Virus record (IMG/VR): IMGVR_UViG_3300025138_000025 | Location: 1 to 64,000 of that record | Strand: one strand, 5' to 3' | From: a virus | DNA: 64,000 nt | In this document: piece after piece, positions 15,955-22,045 of the stretch | Layout: each line of letters opens with the position of its first letter | Numbering within the stretch: position 1 is the stretch's first letter | Notes under the pieces: model-generated | What the model was told of the DNA's origin: nothing | What the model saw: only the letters and a program-made list of their open reading frames with translations | The model's database searches: none | Made by a program: the position numbers and the translations under genes

Positions 15955-16281
15955 TTAGAATCCTACTGATTGACCACAGCCACAGGCCGCAGTCGCTTGT
16001 GGATTAACGAATTTAAATTCTTCGTTAAGTCCGTTTGTTTGGTAGTCCAAGACTACCTCGTTTAGATAAGCATATGACATAGAATCGATTATTATTTTAA
16101 TATCACCTTTATAATACGTGTAATGGTCATTGTGACCGTTCTTAACGCCATCATCAGCAAAATCAAAGATGTACTCGAAACCAGCACAACCGTTTGGGCG
16201 CAGAGCGATAAAAAAGCTAGTATTGCCTTCTTGTGCTGCTCTTTCCAAAAGTTTTTCATATGCTATATCCGTGACTTCCAT
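15955..16281 (-). CDS. iscA: A-type iron-sulfur carrier protein (IscA/ErpA-like)
   Basis: 108 residues, full length for the family. The three ligand cysteines are present: Cys32 (PNGCAGFEY), Cys100 and Cys102 (CGCG near the C-terminus). It passes Fe-S clusters from a scaffold to client proteins. It is followed one base later by the TorF-like gene and preceded by iscU. Confidence 0.92.
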   Translation of the reverse strand: MEVTDIAYEKLLERAAQEGNTSFFIALRPNGCAGFEYIFDFADDGVKNGHNDHYTYYKGDIKIIIDSMSYAYLNEVVLDYQTNGLNEEFKFVNPQATAACGCGQSVGF

Positions 16282-16294
16282 TTAAGTTATTAGT

Positions 16295-16738
16295 TTAAAG
16301 ACTTTCGGCAGTCGTCCTGCCTTCATCAGTCTGTGAAATTTTTTCCACATTCTTATCCTCCCAGTTTTGTATAGCACTCTTAATACTACCTTCTGCTAGA
16401 ACGGAACAATGTAATTTGATAGGCGGTAAATCAAGTGCAGTCGCAATGTCCTTGTCTTTGATTTCCTTAGCTTCTTCTATTGTCTTACCTTTCAACATCT
16501 CTACAAACATAGTAGATGATGCAATAGCAGACCCACAACCATACGTCTTAAATTTGACGTCTACGATTATGTCCTGCTCATTTAATTTTAATTGTAACTT
16601 CATGACGTCGCCACATGCTGGGGCTCCTATCATTCCGGTGGCTACAGCGGGGTCTTTTGGATCGAACCTGCCCACGCTAAATTGTTTTGGACTTGCCAAA
16701 ACATCGTAAAACCTTTTAGTTACTTCCTTGCTGTACAA
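16295..16738 (-). CDS. iscU: IscU iron-sulfur cluster scaffold
   Basis: 147 residues. Cluster ligands Cys42 (GAPACGD, with Asp44), Cys68 (YGCGSAIASS) and Cys111 (KLHCSVLAEG) are all present, and LPPIK at 104-108 matches the LPPVK motif bound by HscA. It assembles 2Fe-2S clusters from host IscS sulfur. Phage-encoded iscU plus iscA as the second and third recognisable genes of a late operon suggests demand for Fe-S clusters late in infection. Confidence 0.93.
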   Translation of the reverse strand: MYSKEVTKRFYDVLASPKQFSVGRFDPKDPAVATGMIGAPACGDVMKLQLKLNEQDIIVDVKFKTYGCGSAIASSTMFVEMLKGKTIEEAKEIKDKDIATALDLPPIKLHCSVLAEGSIKSAIQNWEDKNVEKISQTDEGRTTAESL

Positions 16739-16916
16739 TTTTTTTAATTCCTAATACATAGTTTTCTGCGCAGTCCTCTGCCCATGACTCACTATGTCCT
16801 GGATATAGCTCTTTGGCTATATGTTTATCTTTCTTGTAAAAATTACATCCGTACACTCCATTTTCCAGAAATGTTTCTGCACTCTTTTTACCATCCATAT
16901 AATTACTTAACAACAT
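16716..16916 (-). CDS. Hypothetical small protein
   Basis: 66 residues from MLLSNYMDGKKSAETFLENG, start chosen because GGAGG lies six bases upstream. The segment YGCNFYKKDKHIAKELYPGH has one conserved-looking cysteine. It overlaps the putative small terminase and iscU. Not recognised. Confidence 0.65.
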   Translation of the reverse strand: MLLSNYMDGKKSAETFLENGVYGCNFYKKDKHIAKELYPGHSESWAEDCAENYVLGIKKIVQQGSN

Positions 16917-17379
16917 TATCATCCTCCTTTAAAAGTTTCTCCATAAGTTTTCCATAATTACCTTGTCCGAAAGGTAGTTCTGAATTAATTTGTACATTTG
17001 TCTGATTCTTGATATTTGATGCTTTTGCCTTCTCAAGTTCTGTCATAGCCTTCATTTCGTCGACACGCATTTTGTGTGCCATTACGTACAGATCGGCTAG
17101 ATCTTTGTTTGTATAGATTTGTGATTCTTCTGCTTCTTCAAGCTTCCGTTCTATTAGGTCGTCTAGTGAGTTTGCTAGTTTGAATCGATTGCGATAACCA
17201 GTGTCCAGATAGACTTGGTCTATATATGCTTTTATTTCTCGTTTGTTTAACATTTCCGAGACTTTAGCTGTGTCCATTTTTAGACGGGCGCAAACTGCTG
17301 GGACATTACCAACTTCTAAATAAGTATTAGCAATGGTTAATCCCTCTGGAGACATCTTGGTTGCGATTTCATTCTTCAT
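16903..17379 (-). CDS. Putative terminase small subunit
   Basis: 158 residues. The N-terminal half (GLTIANTYLEVGNVPAVCAR then LKMDTAKVSEMLNKREIKAY) looks like a helix-turn-helix of the small-terminase type, followed by a long helical region (IERKLEEAEESQIYTNKDLA, MRVDEMKAMTELEKAKASN) suited to ring oligomerisation. It is the first gene of the 17-kb minus-strand block and should be translated from a leaderless mRNA. Placement far from terL makes the assignment tentative. Confidence 0.65.
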   Translation of the reverse strand: MKNEIATKMSPEGLTIANTYLEVGNVPAVCARLKMDTAKVSEMLNKREIKAYIDQVYLDTGYRNRFKLANSLDDLIERKLEEAEESQIYTNKDLADLYVMAHKMRVDEMKAMTELEKAKASNIKNQTNVQINSELPFGQGNYGKLMEKLLKEDDNVVK

Positions 17380-17385
17380 ATGTGA

Positions 17386-17414
17386 ATTATATCAAATTTT
17401 CGAGGGGAAGTCAA
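17386..17414 (-). promoter_or_regulatory. Leaderless sigma-70-type promoter heading the late block
   Basis: Minus-strand TTGACT (17414-17409), 17-bp spacer, TATAAT (17391-17386), and only six bases before the ATG at 17379. Transcription should begin at or within a base of the A of ATG, giving an mRNA without a Shine-Dalgarno. Confidence 0.85.
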
Positions 17415-17869
17415 GAATTATTTTTGTTGGGTATATGGGAAAGACCCCGTGGTTCGAGCATATACTAAGCTTCCTTTGAAGTCCGTGTAAGAGAGTATCA
17501 TTATGATACGCCAATGGCCCTTTTACCAAACAGTCAAAATTTTTTAAAGTTGTACATGCGGAGGGGCCGCCAGGCTCTGGGCAAATCAGGTCTAATATCC
17601 CCCCTATTTGGGTGGCAAATAACTGCATATTTAACCTCGAAATTACTGGTAATTTCATAGCGAAATCGCTTATAATATTCCTATAGGGAGGGAAAACTCG
17701 TTCACAATCCCACAAGGCGAAATCCTTGTCGCACTCGAAAGACGTAAAGCGATACACAAAGAGGTTAACAAAGGTTGATGAATTTTATATCCCTTTATTA
17801 TCTAGCTAGACAATTACGATTGGGTAGCAAAAACAGAATTACAAAATAAACATTACAAGGAGAATTACT
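17415..17869. other. Divergent intergenic region with palindromes and long leader
   Basis: No convincing gene. It holds a perfect 15-bp palindrome (GTATCATTATGATAC, 17494-17508), a GC-richer stretch with several short hairpins (17560-17630), the regulated promoter at 17639-17676, and a leader of about 185 bases that includes the hairpin ACAAGG-CGAAAT-CCTTGT before the first plus-strand gene. Could contain an origin or antitermination leader. Confidence 0.5.
17639..17683 (+). promoter_or_regulatory. Promoter overlapped by two inverted repeats
   Basis: TATAAT at 17671-17676 with a weak -35 (TGGTAA). The -35 lies inside GAAATTACTGGTAATTTC (17639-17656, 8-bp arms) and the spacer holds AGCGAAATCGCT (17659-17670). 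This is the arrangement of a repressor- or activator-controlled promoter for the 17.9-20.8 kb cassette. Confidence 0.6.
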
Positions 17870-18034
17870 ATGACGAATATTAATAACCAATTATCAAATG
17901 ATAATTTAATAATGATGATTGAAAGCAAACAATCAGAACTTGAAATTGCTAAAGGGGTAGATATGGAAACATACTACAAAATACAATCTGAGCTTTTAGA
18001 TTTACTATTAGCTTATTATGAAGGGGGTGCATAA
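17870..18034 (+). CDS. Small acidic hypothetical protein
   Basis: 54 residues, MTNINNQLSNDNLIMMIESK to LLDLLLAYYEGGA. AAGGAGAATTACT precedes the ATG and the stop overlaps the next gene (TAATG). First gene of the plus-strand cassette. Not recognised. Confidence 0.75.
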   Translation: MTNINNQLSNDNLIMMIESKQSELEIAKGVDMETYYKIQSELLDLLLAYYEGGA

Positions 18035-18249
18035 TGCACGAACGACTAAGAATGAAATTACTCAAACTCAAACATGGGTTTGAGTATGAGAGAACTAAGA
18101 TAAGACAAGAGAAAGACTTGTTCATTGAGAAGATTGGTAAACAATCTAAAATGACGAAAGCTATTGGTAAACAATTAAAAGATTACCAACACGCCATTAA
18201 TCAACTCAATGGAAAAATCAGAACTCTTAAACAATGGTTAGCGAAATGA
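18034..18249 (+). CDS. Basic coiled-coil protein
   Basis: 71 residues, very Lys/Arg-rich and helical (RLRMKLLKLKHGFEYERTKI; QLKDYQHAINQLNGKIRTLK). Coupled by TAATG and ATGA to its neighbours. Not recognised; a nucleic-acid-binding or oligomeric regulator is possible. Confidence 0.75.
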   Translation: MHERLRMKLLKLKHGFEYERTKIRQEKDLFIEKIGKQSKMTKAIGKQLKDYQHAINQLNGKIRTLKQWLAK

Positions 18250-18479
18250 ACAAGCTAATCATAATCGTAGCTTCTATGGGTTGCCTAGCATTTCTAATGC
18301 TGGGTTTCTCATGGGGAGAGAACTTACTCAATCAAGAATATATAACGAGGTTTGATTATCTCATACTGATTTTTTCAGGTATGGGAACTATACTTTGTAT
18401 AAATGTATTGTTCTTAATTGATGACTATAAGGCTAACAGCGAGAGCCTTTTACAATCTCGCAATTCATGGAGCAAATAA
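18246..18479 (+). CDS. Two-span membrane protein
   Basis: 77 residues from MNKLIIIVASMGCLAFLMLG, start at the ATGA overlap. Two hydrophobic helices are visible (~4-22 and ~37-58). Not recognised. Confidence 0.75.
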   Translation: MNKLIIIVASMGCLAFLMLGFSWGENLLNQEYITRFDYLILIFSGMGTILCINVLFLIDDYKANSESLLQSRNSWSK

Positions 18480-18480
18480 A

Positions 18481-18660
18481 ATGCCATTGATAAATAAAAA
18501 GGAAACGCCTAAACCTAAAACATGGGCAAAATATACCAAGACTGAGAAGGCTAATCTCATAAGAGTTAATACTAAGTTAGTATTAAAAGATATTGAGAGA
18601 AGCCCCCACGAGGTATTAAATGAATTAGCAATTCATTTTGGCGTAGGTATTCAATCTTGA
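18481..18660 (+). CDS. Hypothetical small protein
   Basis: 59 residues from MPLINKKETPKPKTWAKYTK. Basic and helical with LNELAIHFGVGIQS at the end. Overlaps the exonuclease start by four bases. Not recognised. Confidence 0.65.
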   Translation: MPLINKKETPKPKTWAKYTKTEKANLIRVNTKLVLKDIERSPHEVLNELAIHFGVGIQS

Positions 18661-19586
18661 ACGCCTTAAACAATCAACACAAGCGAGTTATCGCTTGTGT
18701 TGTTGATACTGAATGTTGTTATAAAAATACTAAGACTCATGGATTGGTTTTCCATTTTGGGGCAGTATTTGGAGACATCACGCAAGAACACACTTTTGAA
18801 ACTTATAATATGGATTATTACGTTGAAGAAGTTATAACGAATATTGAGAACGCTTACTTCAAGAAGAAGGGAATGTTCAAACAATATAACGAGGTATCTG
18901 AAGAATGGGAACTTGTCGAGGGGTGGATATACAATATCAATCCTATGTTTCAAGAAGCTCAAAAAGATGCTTTTAAAAATCCTCATAAGGTTAAGAAATG
19001 GAAAGAAATTATGAGAGAATTTAATCGTGAACTAATTACAAGAAATGTTGATTACATCACTTCTTATAATTACAACTTCGATATTGGAAGCAATAGAAAA
19101 GTTGGCACAATTAGATTAACTCAAAATCAGCTTTCAGATAAAGGTTTCTATATGCCTAGAGGGATTGAGCATTTTGATTTAATGGAAATATCAGCTATTT
19201 GTTTAGCTAATAGGACTTTTAGAACATGGCTTAATTCTTTAGATAACGAGGAACGCGAGAAAATGCTAACAGCTAAAGGTAATAAATCTTATTCAGCACA
19301 AACAATGCTGAGATATTTATCAAAAGATTTATATTACATTGAGCAACATACAGCATTGAGAGACGCCTTATGTGAATTTAGATTATTAATGGAATTGTGG
19401 AAAGGTAATAAATCAATTATCAAAAAGCATTTTGTTAATAATGTTCAAGGCGTATCAAGGTCTGATTTTGAGAATGGGGTTTCTGTAAAGCAATCTCTAA
19501 TCAATAGGACTAAGAGAGCCAAAGGCAAAAAGGCAATGACTGTAAAAGCAAAACAACTTCAACTAAAACTCGAAGGGGGTAAATAA
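18657..19586 (+). CDS. DEDD-type 3'-5' exonuclease-like protein
   Basis: 309 residues. Exo I-like VIACVVDTECCY (Asp17, Glu19), a central YITSYNYNFDIGSNRK with the second Asp, and HTALRDALCEFRLLMEL near residue 250 matching the Exo III HxAxxDA pattern give a DnaQ/RNase T-like DEDDh layout. Likely a DNA or RNA exonuclease acting in host takeover or nucleotide recycling. It is the largest gene of the 17.9-20.8 kb cassette and is separate from the polymerase exonuclease domain at 52 kb. Confidence 0.75.
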   Translation: MNALNNQHKRVIACVVDTECCYKNTKTHGLVFHFGAVFGDITQEHTFETYNMDYYVEEVITNIENAYFKKKGMFKQYNEVSEEWELVEGWIYNINPMFQEAQKDAFKNPHKVKKWKEIMREFNRELITRNVDYITSYNYNFDIGSNRKVGTIRLTQNQLSDKGFYMPRGIEHFDLMEISAICLANRTFRTWLNSLDNEEREKMLTAKGNKSYSAQTMLRYLSKDLYYIEQHTALRDALCEFRLLMELWKGNKSIIKKHFVNNVQGVSRSDFENGVSVKQSLINRTKRAKGKKAMTVKAKQLQLKLEGGK

Positions 19587-19807
19587 TGAATGAAGGTAAC
19601 AAATGGCTGACTATTGATAAAGATGTCAAATATACGCAACTTGAACTCGACCTAAAACAGGGCGAGTTTCCATATATGGACGAAGCAAGTTACAGGCGAG
19701 ATTTGATAAAAGACAAAAGGAGACAACGAAAACTCCCTAGTCATCTAAAGCATTTATCAGATGAAGCAATAAAATCTCTGAAAACTATGTTTGCGAGAAG
19801 GTTTTAA
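19586..19807 (+). CDS. Hypothetical basic protein
   Basis: 73 residues, MNEGNKWLTIDKDVKYTQLE then a basic helical half (RRDLIKDKRRQRKLPSHLKH). TAATG-coupled to the exonuclease. Not recognised. Confidence 0.7.
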   Translation: MNEGNKWLTIDKDVKYTQLELDLKQGEFPYMDEASYRRDLIKDKRRQRKLPSHLKHLSDEAIKSLKTMFARRF

Positions 19808-19808
19808 A

Positions 19809-20072
19809 ATGACCTATCAGCAAATAAGAAATCGAGATAAAATCAAAACATGGTTATCAGTCAACGCTGATAACCTTGTTATGTGGCTTGGGATTTGCTT
19901 TGTATTCTTAGGACTACAGGGAATATATCCAATCGAGCAAGATATAGGAATAACATCAATAACGATTGGCAACATTGCAATATTCATTTCAGCAATCTAT
20001 AAGGAAAATGTAGAACTTGCTGTGATAACTATTGTTATGGTTGTCGCTCAAATATCACAGGTGCTTTTATGA
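19809..20072 (+). CDS. Multi-span membrane protein
   Basis: 88 residues from MTYQQIRNRDKIKTWLSVNA, with a GAGAAGG ribosome site. Three hydrophobic segments (LVMWLGICFVFLGLQGIY, ITSITIGNIAIFISAIY, VELAVITIVMVVAQISQVLL). Not recognised. Confidence 0.7.
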   Translation: MTYQQIRNRDKIKTWLSVNADNLVMWLGICFVFLGLQGIYPIEQDIGITSITIGNIAIFISAIYKENVELAVITIVMVVAQISQVLL

Positions 20073-20617
20073 ACTTGTTAAAAAATGAATGTGGGGCGAA
20101 CATAGAGAGGTTTTATAATCTCACGCCTACTATCTATATTTATGATATTGATGGAACGATAGTTAATTCAAGTCATAGGCATTTATCAAATGCTGATGGC
20201 TCGATTAACTTAAACGCATGGAGAGAAAACTCAACAAGGGAATTGATACAGCATGACGATTTAATGCCTTTATCAGTTCAATGCAATCAGCACTATAAAA
20301 ATGGCAATATGGTAATTTTATGTACTGCTGATGTTATCCCTGTTGGGGGTGCTAGATATGAATGGCTTATATCTAATGGCATTTTATTCGATAGGTTGAT
20401 ATCAAGACCTGTTGACTGCATGACTGTTGATTTTGTTTTGAAGCAAAACCAATTAGCTTATCTTTATAGGTTAAGAACTTATGCAAAATGCGACAAGGTA
20501 ATGTATGACGATAATACTAATAATCTAATGGCAATCGCTGAATTAGGTAAAAAGTATAATCAGCCTACATACTGTTATGAGCCTTATGAGAACGGGAGTT
20601 TATATCGTGCATATTGA
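20069..20617 (+). CDS. HAD-superfamily phosphatase-like protein
   Basis: 182 residues. Motif I YIYDIDGTIVNSSHRH supplies the DxDGT nucleophile; VILCTADVIPVG serves as motif II (T/S) and VMYDDNTNNLMAI as motif IV (DD). The order resembles the phosphatase part of polynucleotide kinase/phosphatases. Could dephosphorylate nucleic-acid ends or nucleotides. ATGA-coupled to the membrane gene. Confidence 0.8.
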   Translation: MNLLKNECGANIERFYNLTPTIYIYDIDGTIVNSSHRHLSNADGSINLNAWRENSTRELIQHDDLMPLSVQCNQHYKNGNMVILCTADVIPVGGARYEWLISNGILFDRLISRPVDCMTVDFVLKQNQLAYLYRLRTYAKCDKVMYDDNTNNLMAIAELGKKYNQPTYCYEPYENGSLYRAY

Positions 20618-20780
20618 TAAAGAGGAAATCTTAGAGGGGGAGCAATCCCCCACTCCTAAACTAAGAATTAAAATTCCCTGTATGTCATGCAATGGGAAAG
20701 GGCAATCAATTAATATTAATGGTGATTATTTAATTGATGATTGCTCGGCTTGTAATGGCTTCGGATATTTTGAAGAATAA
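20607..20780 (+). CDS. DnaJ-type zinc-ribbon protein
   Basis: 57 residues from the GTG at 20607, preceded by GGGAG. IPCMSCNGKGQ and DDCSACNGFGYFEE are two CxxCxGxG motifs that should bind one zinc as in the DnaJ central domain. Last gene before the terminator. Confidence 0.7.
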   Translation: MHIDKEEILEGEQSPTPKLRIKIPCMSCNGKGQSININGDYLIDDCSACNGFGYFEE

Positions 20781-20806
20781 CAAATCCTTGTAATGTTGGA
20801 TTTTGA

Positions 20807-20850
20807 TCTGAATGGGTTGAGAGAAATCTTAATCCATTCAGATTTTTTTA
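20807..20850 (+). terminator. Rho-independent terminator of the 17.9-20.8 kb cassette
   Basis: Nine-bp stem TCTGAATGG/CCATTCAGA followed by seven T. A smaller hairpin AAATCC...GGATTTT lies just before it. Confidence 0.85.
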
Positions 20851-20861
20851 TTTCTAAAAAT

Positions 20862-20881
20862 GATAGTAAGCACTTACTATA
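20862..20881. promoter_or_regulatory. Palindromic operator-like site, copy 1
   Basis: GATAGTAAGCACTTACTATA, a near-perfect dyad, recurring at 21131-21150. Probably a binding site for a dimeric repressor. Confidence 0.5.
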
Positions 20882-20944
20882 AATGATAATCATTCTCATT
20901 TAAAAAAATTCGAAAATTTTTTTATATGCGCCGAAGGCGCCGAC

Positions 20945-21015
20945 CAGTGCAGTAACGAAACGATGTGACGTGGACCTGCGCCGCAGTACAGTACCGAAAC
21001 GATATGTCAGTGTCT
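20945..21015. repeat. Two tandem copies of a ~25-bp repeat
   Basis: CAGTGCAGTAACGAAACGAT and CAGTACAGTACCGAAACGAT start about 37-38 bases apart. A 17-bp core TGCAGTAACGAAACGAT is also present in terL at about 5184-5200. Confidence 0.5.
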
Positions 21016-21035
21016 ACACGAAGCCAACGGCGCCC

Positions 21036-21064
21036 ATTATAACACAAATCTTGGTCGGGGTCAA
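21036..21064 (-). promoter_or_regulatory. Minus-strand promoter over the repeat region
   Basis: TTGACC (21064-21059), 17-bp spacer, TATAAT (21041-21036). No open reading frame follows, so a short non-coding RNA is the likely product. Confidence 0.6.
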
Positions 21065-21130
21065 GGATTATTTTCACTTTTTTGGAAAAACTTTCGGGAC
21101 ATTAGTCTACTTGGGCAGCCCCGCTGCACT

Positions 21131-21150
21131 GATAGTGAGTACTTACTATC
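21131..21150. promoter_or_regulatory. Palindromic operator-like site, copy 2
   Basis: GATAGTGAGTACTTACTATC, matching copy 1 at 20862 in 17 of 20 positions and palindromic in all but two. Confidence 0.5.
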
Positions 21151-21160
21151 ATTTAAAGGC

Positions 21161-21186
21161 AATAAAAAACCCACCGAAGTGGGTTT
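21161..21186 (-). terminator. Rho-independent terminator
   Basis: Minus-strand AAACCCAC-TTCG-GTGGGTTT stem with a UUCG loop followed by TTTTATT, just after the 55-aa gene. Confidence 0.85.
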
Positions 21187-21200
21187 CGACTTTTGTCACT

Positions 21201-21368
21201 TTAGCTGAAGAGTTTTGCTAAGCGGACGATTGTCTCTTTGTTTGCTCTTTCTAAAGAGTTTAGAGTACCGACATCTGTTCCGATTTGCTCTTCTAAAGCA
21301 CGCACTAATGCGACTTTGGTTGGTTCTGCTTTTTTAGCGACTTTTGTTTGTTTTGCTTTTTCCATCAT
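21201..21368 (-). CDS. Small protein related to the C-terminal half of the HTH paralogue family
   Basis: 55 residues, MMEKAKQTKVAKKAEPTKVA then LVRALEEQIGTDVGTLNSLE and RANKETIVRLAKLFS. The last 35 residues match in pattern the C-terminal segment of the 22046 product (ELVSAIASHFDIEVPTLVKA, LQKLVDAI), without the helix-turn-helix half. AGGAG precedes the ATG pair; promoter at 21389-21416 and terminator at 21161-21186 make it a self-contained unit. It could act as a dominant-negative partner of the full-length paralogues. Confidence 0.75.
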   Translation of the reverse strand: MMEKAKQTKVAKKAEPTKVALVRALEEQIGTDVGTLNSLERANKETIVRLAKLFS

Positions 21369-21388
21369 TTTCTCCTAAATATGGGTAT

Positions 21389-21416
21389 ATTATAGGCGCT
21401 TTGACTAGAAAGTCAA
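21389..21416 (-). promoter_or_regulatory. Promoter for the 55-aa gene
   Basis: TTGACT (21416-21411), 16-bp spacer, TATAAT (21394-21389), 21 bases before the ATG. The spacer and -35 include the self-complementary TTGACTTTCTAGTCAA. Confidence 0.75.
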
Positions 21417-21480
21417 TAGGTAAAGTGAAAATAAATCAATTATTTTAAGGAACTTTTGTCGACTTTGGCAAATCGCGCCG

Positions 21481-21509
21481 ATTTTATCACACTCTGGGAG
21501 ACTTGTCAA
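21481..21509 (-). promoter_or_regulatory. Minus-strand promoter
   Basis: TTGACA (21509-21504), 17-bp spacer, TAAAAT (21486-21481). Close in sequence to the promoter at 21726-21754 through the spacer (AGTGTGDTAAAAT), so one may be a duplicate. Confidence 0.6.
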
Positions 21510-21628
21510 TAGTTTTTTCAAAAATATCGCCAGAAATTATATTCTTACGAGTCTAGTTGGCGAAAATTTGCACAAACCCACTAGAATGGGCACTTCAGAG
21601 ACGAAAAACAGCGTAAGACCCCGTAGCG

Positions 21629-21710
21629 GGGGCGCCGAAGTGCCAAAACGAAGTGCGAAAACGACGGTGCATGCGCCGAAGTGCTAAAACGAAGTACAAA
21701 AACGATGTTT
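21629..21710. repeat. Two near-identical ~33-bp tandem repeats
   Basis: GCCGAAGTGCCAAAACGAAG with GCGAAAACGACG and GCCGAAGTGCTAAAACGAAG with TACAAAAACGATG. Flanked by a CCCCGTAGCGGGG hairpin. They resemble the 20945 repeats in the CGAAACGAT-like core. Confidence 0.6.
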
Positions 21711-21725
21711 TTACGAGCTAATCCT

Positions 21726-21754
21726 ATTTTAACACACTTTGGCGGGGTTGTCAA
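21726..21754 (-). promoter_or_regulatory. Minus-strand promoter over the 33-bp repeats
   Basis: TTGACA (21754-21749), 17-bp spacer, TAAAAT (21731-21726). The transcript would run through the repeats and a CCCCGCTACGGGG hairpin without a credible ORF, so a regulatory RNA is likely. Confidence 0.6.
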
Positions 21755-21860
21755 TAGATATTTTGCGTTTTTTGGGGAAATTTGGGGAAACCCCGAGCAG
21801 GTTTCGCGTCCCGGCCCCCGAAGTAACTTGTGTTTATTTGCAAATAATTCACTGTAACTA

Positions 21861-21889
21861 TTGACAAACCTAATCAATGCGCTTATAAT
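21861..21889 (+). promoter_or_regulatory. Distal promoter for the N-extended HTH protein
   Basis: TTGACA, 17-bp spacer, TATAAT, nine bases before an ATG at 21899 that is in frame with the 22046 gene. Confidence 0.7.
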
Positions 21890-21974
21890 ATATATATTAT
21901 GAAAAAAGATAAAGAGATAACCCAAGACTACTTCGCAAAACAATCAATTGCAGCAAAGTTTTTTTGGAAAGTTA

Positions 21975-22003
21975 TTGACATTCTTGATGACATTGAGTAT
22001 AAT
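21975..22003 (+). promoter_or_regulatory. Proximal promoter for the HTH protein
   Basis: TTGACA, 17-bp spacer, TATAAT, with the ATG at 22046 about 36 bases past the expected start and an AAAGGG site. Confidence 0.8.
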
Positions 22004-22045
22004 ATACTTATAAACAAAAACAAACCAACATTAAAGGGCAAAATT

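Larger units (their letters stand above)
20851..21160. other. Intergenic region with palindromes, repeats and a minus-strand promoter
   Basis: No gene seen. It contains the two GATAGT palindromes, an AT-rich AATGATAATCATT dyad, a GCGCCGAAGGCGC hairpin, two copies of a ~25-bp repeat (around 20952 and 20990) and a promoter at 21036-21064 that would make a minus-strand RNA across the repeats. Confidence 0.5.

Noticed and set aside
17671-17693. T7-promoter-like CTATAGGGAG sequence
   Set aside because: Ten bases match the T7 core, but the upstream half does not, no phage RNA polymerase gene is seen, and the bases are the normal -10/start region of a sigma-70-type promoter.
17392-17757. 121-codon minus-strand ORF between the small terminase and the plus-strand cassette
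   Set aside because: It spans the TerS promoter and the palindromic promoter region, has no ribosome site, and its composition (FPPYRNIISDFAMKLP, CPEPGGPSACTT) does not look like neighbouring proteins. Better explained as regulatory DNA.
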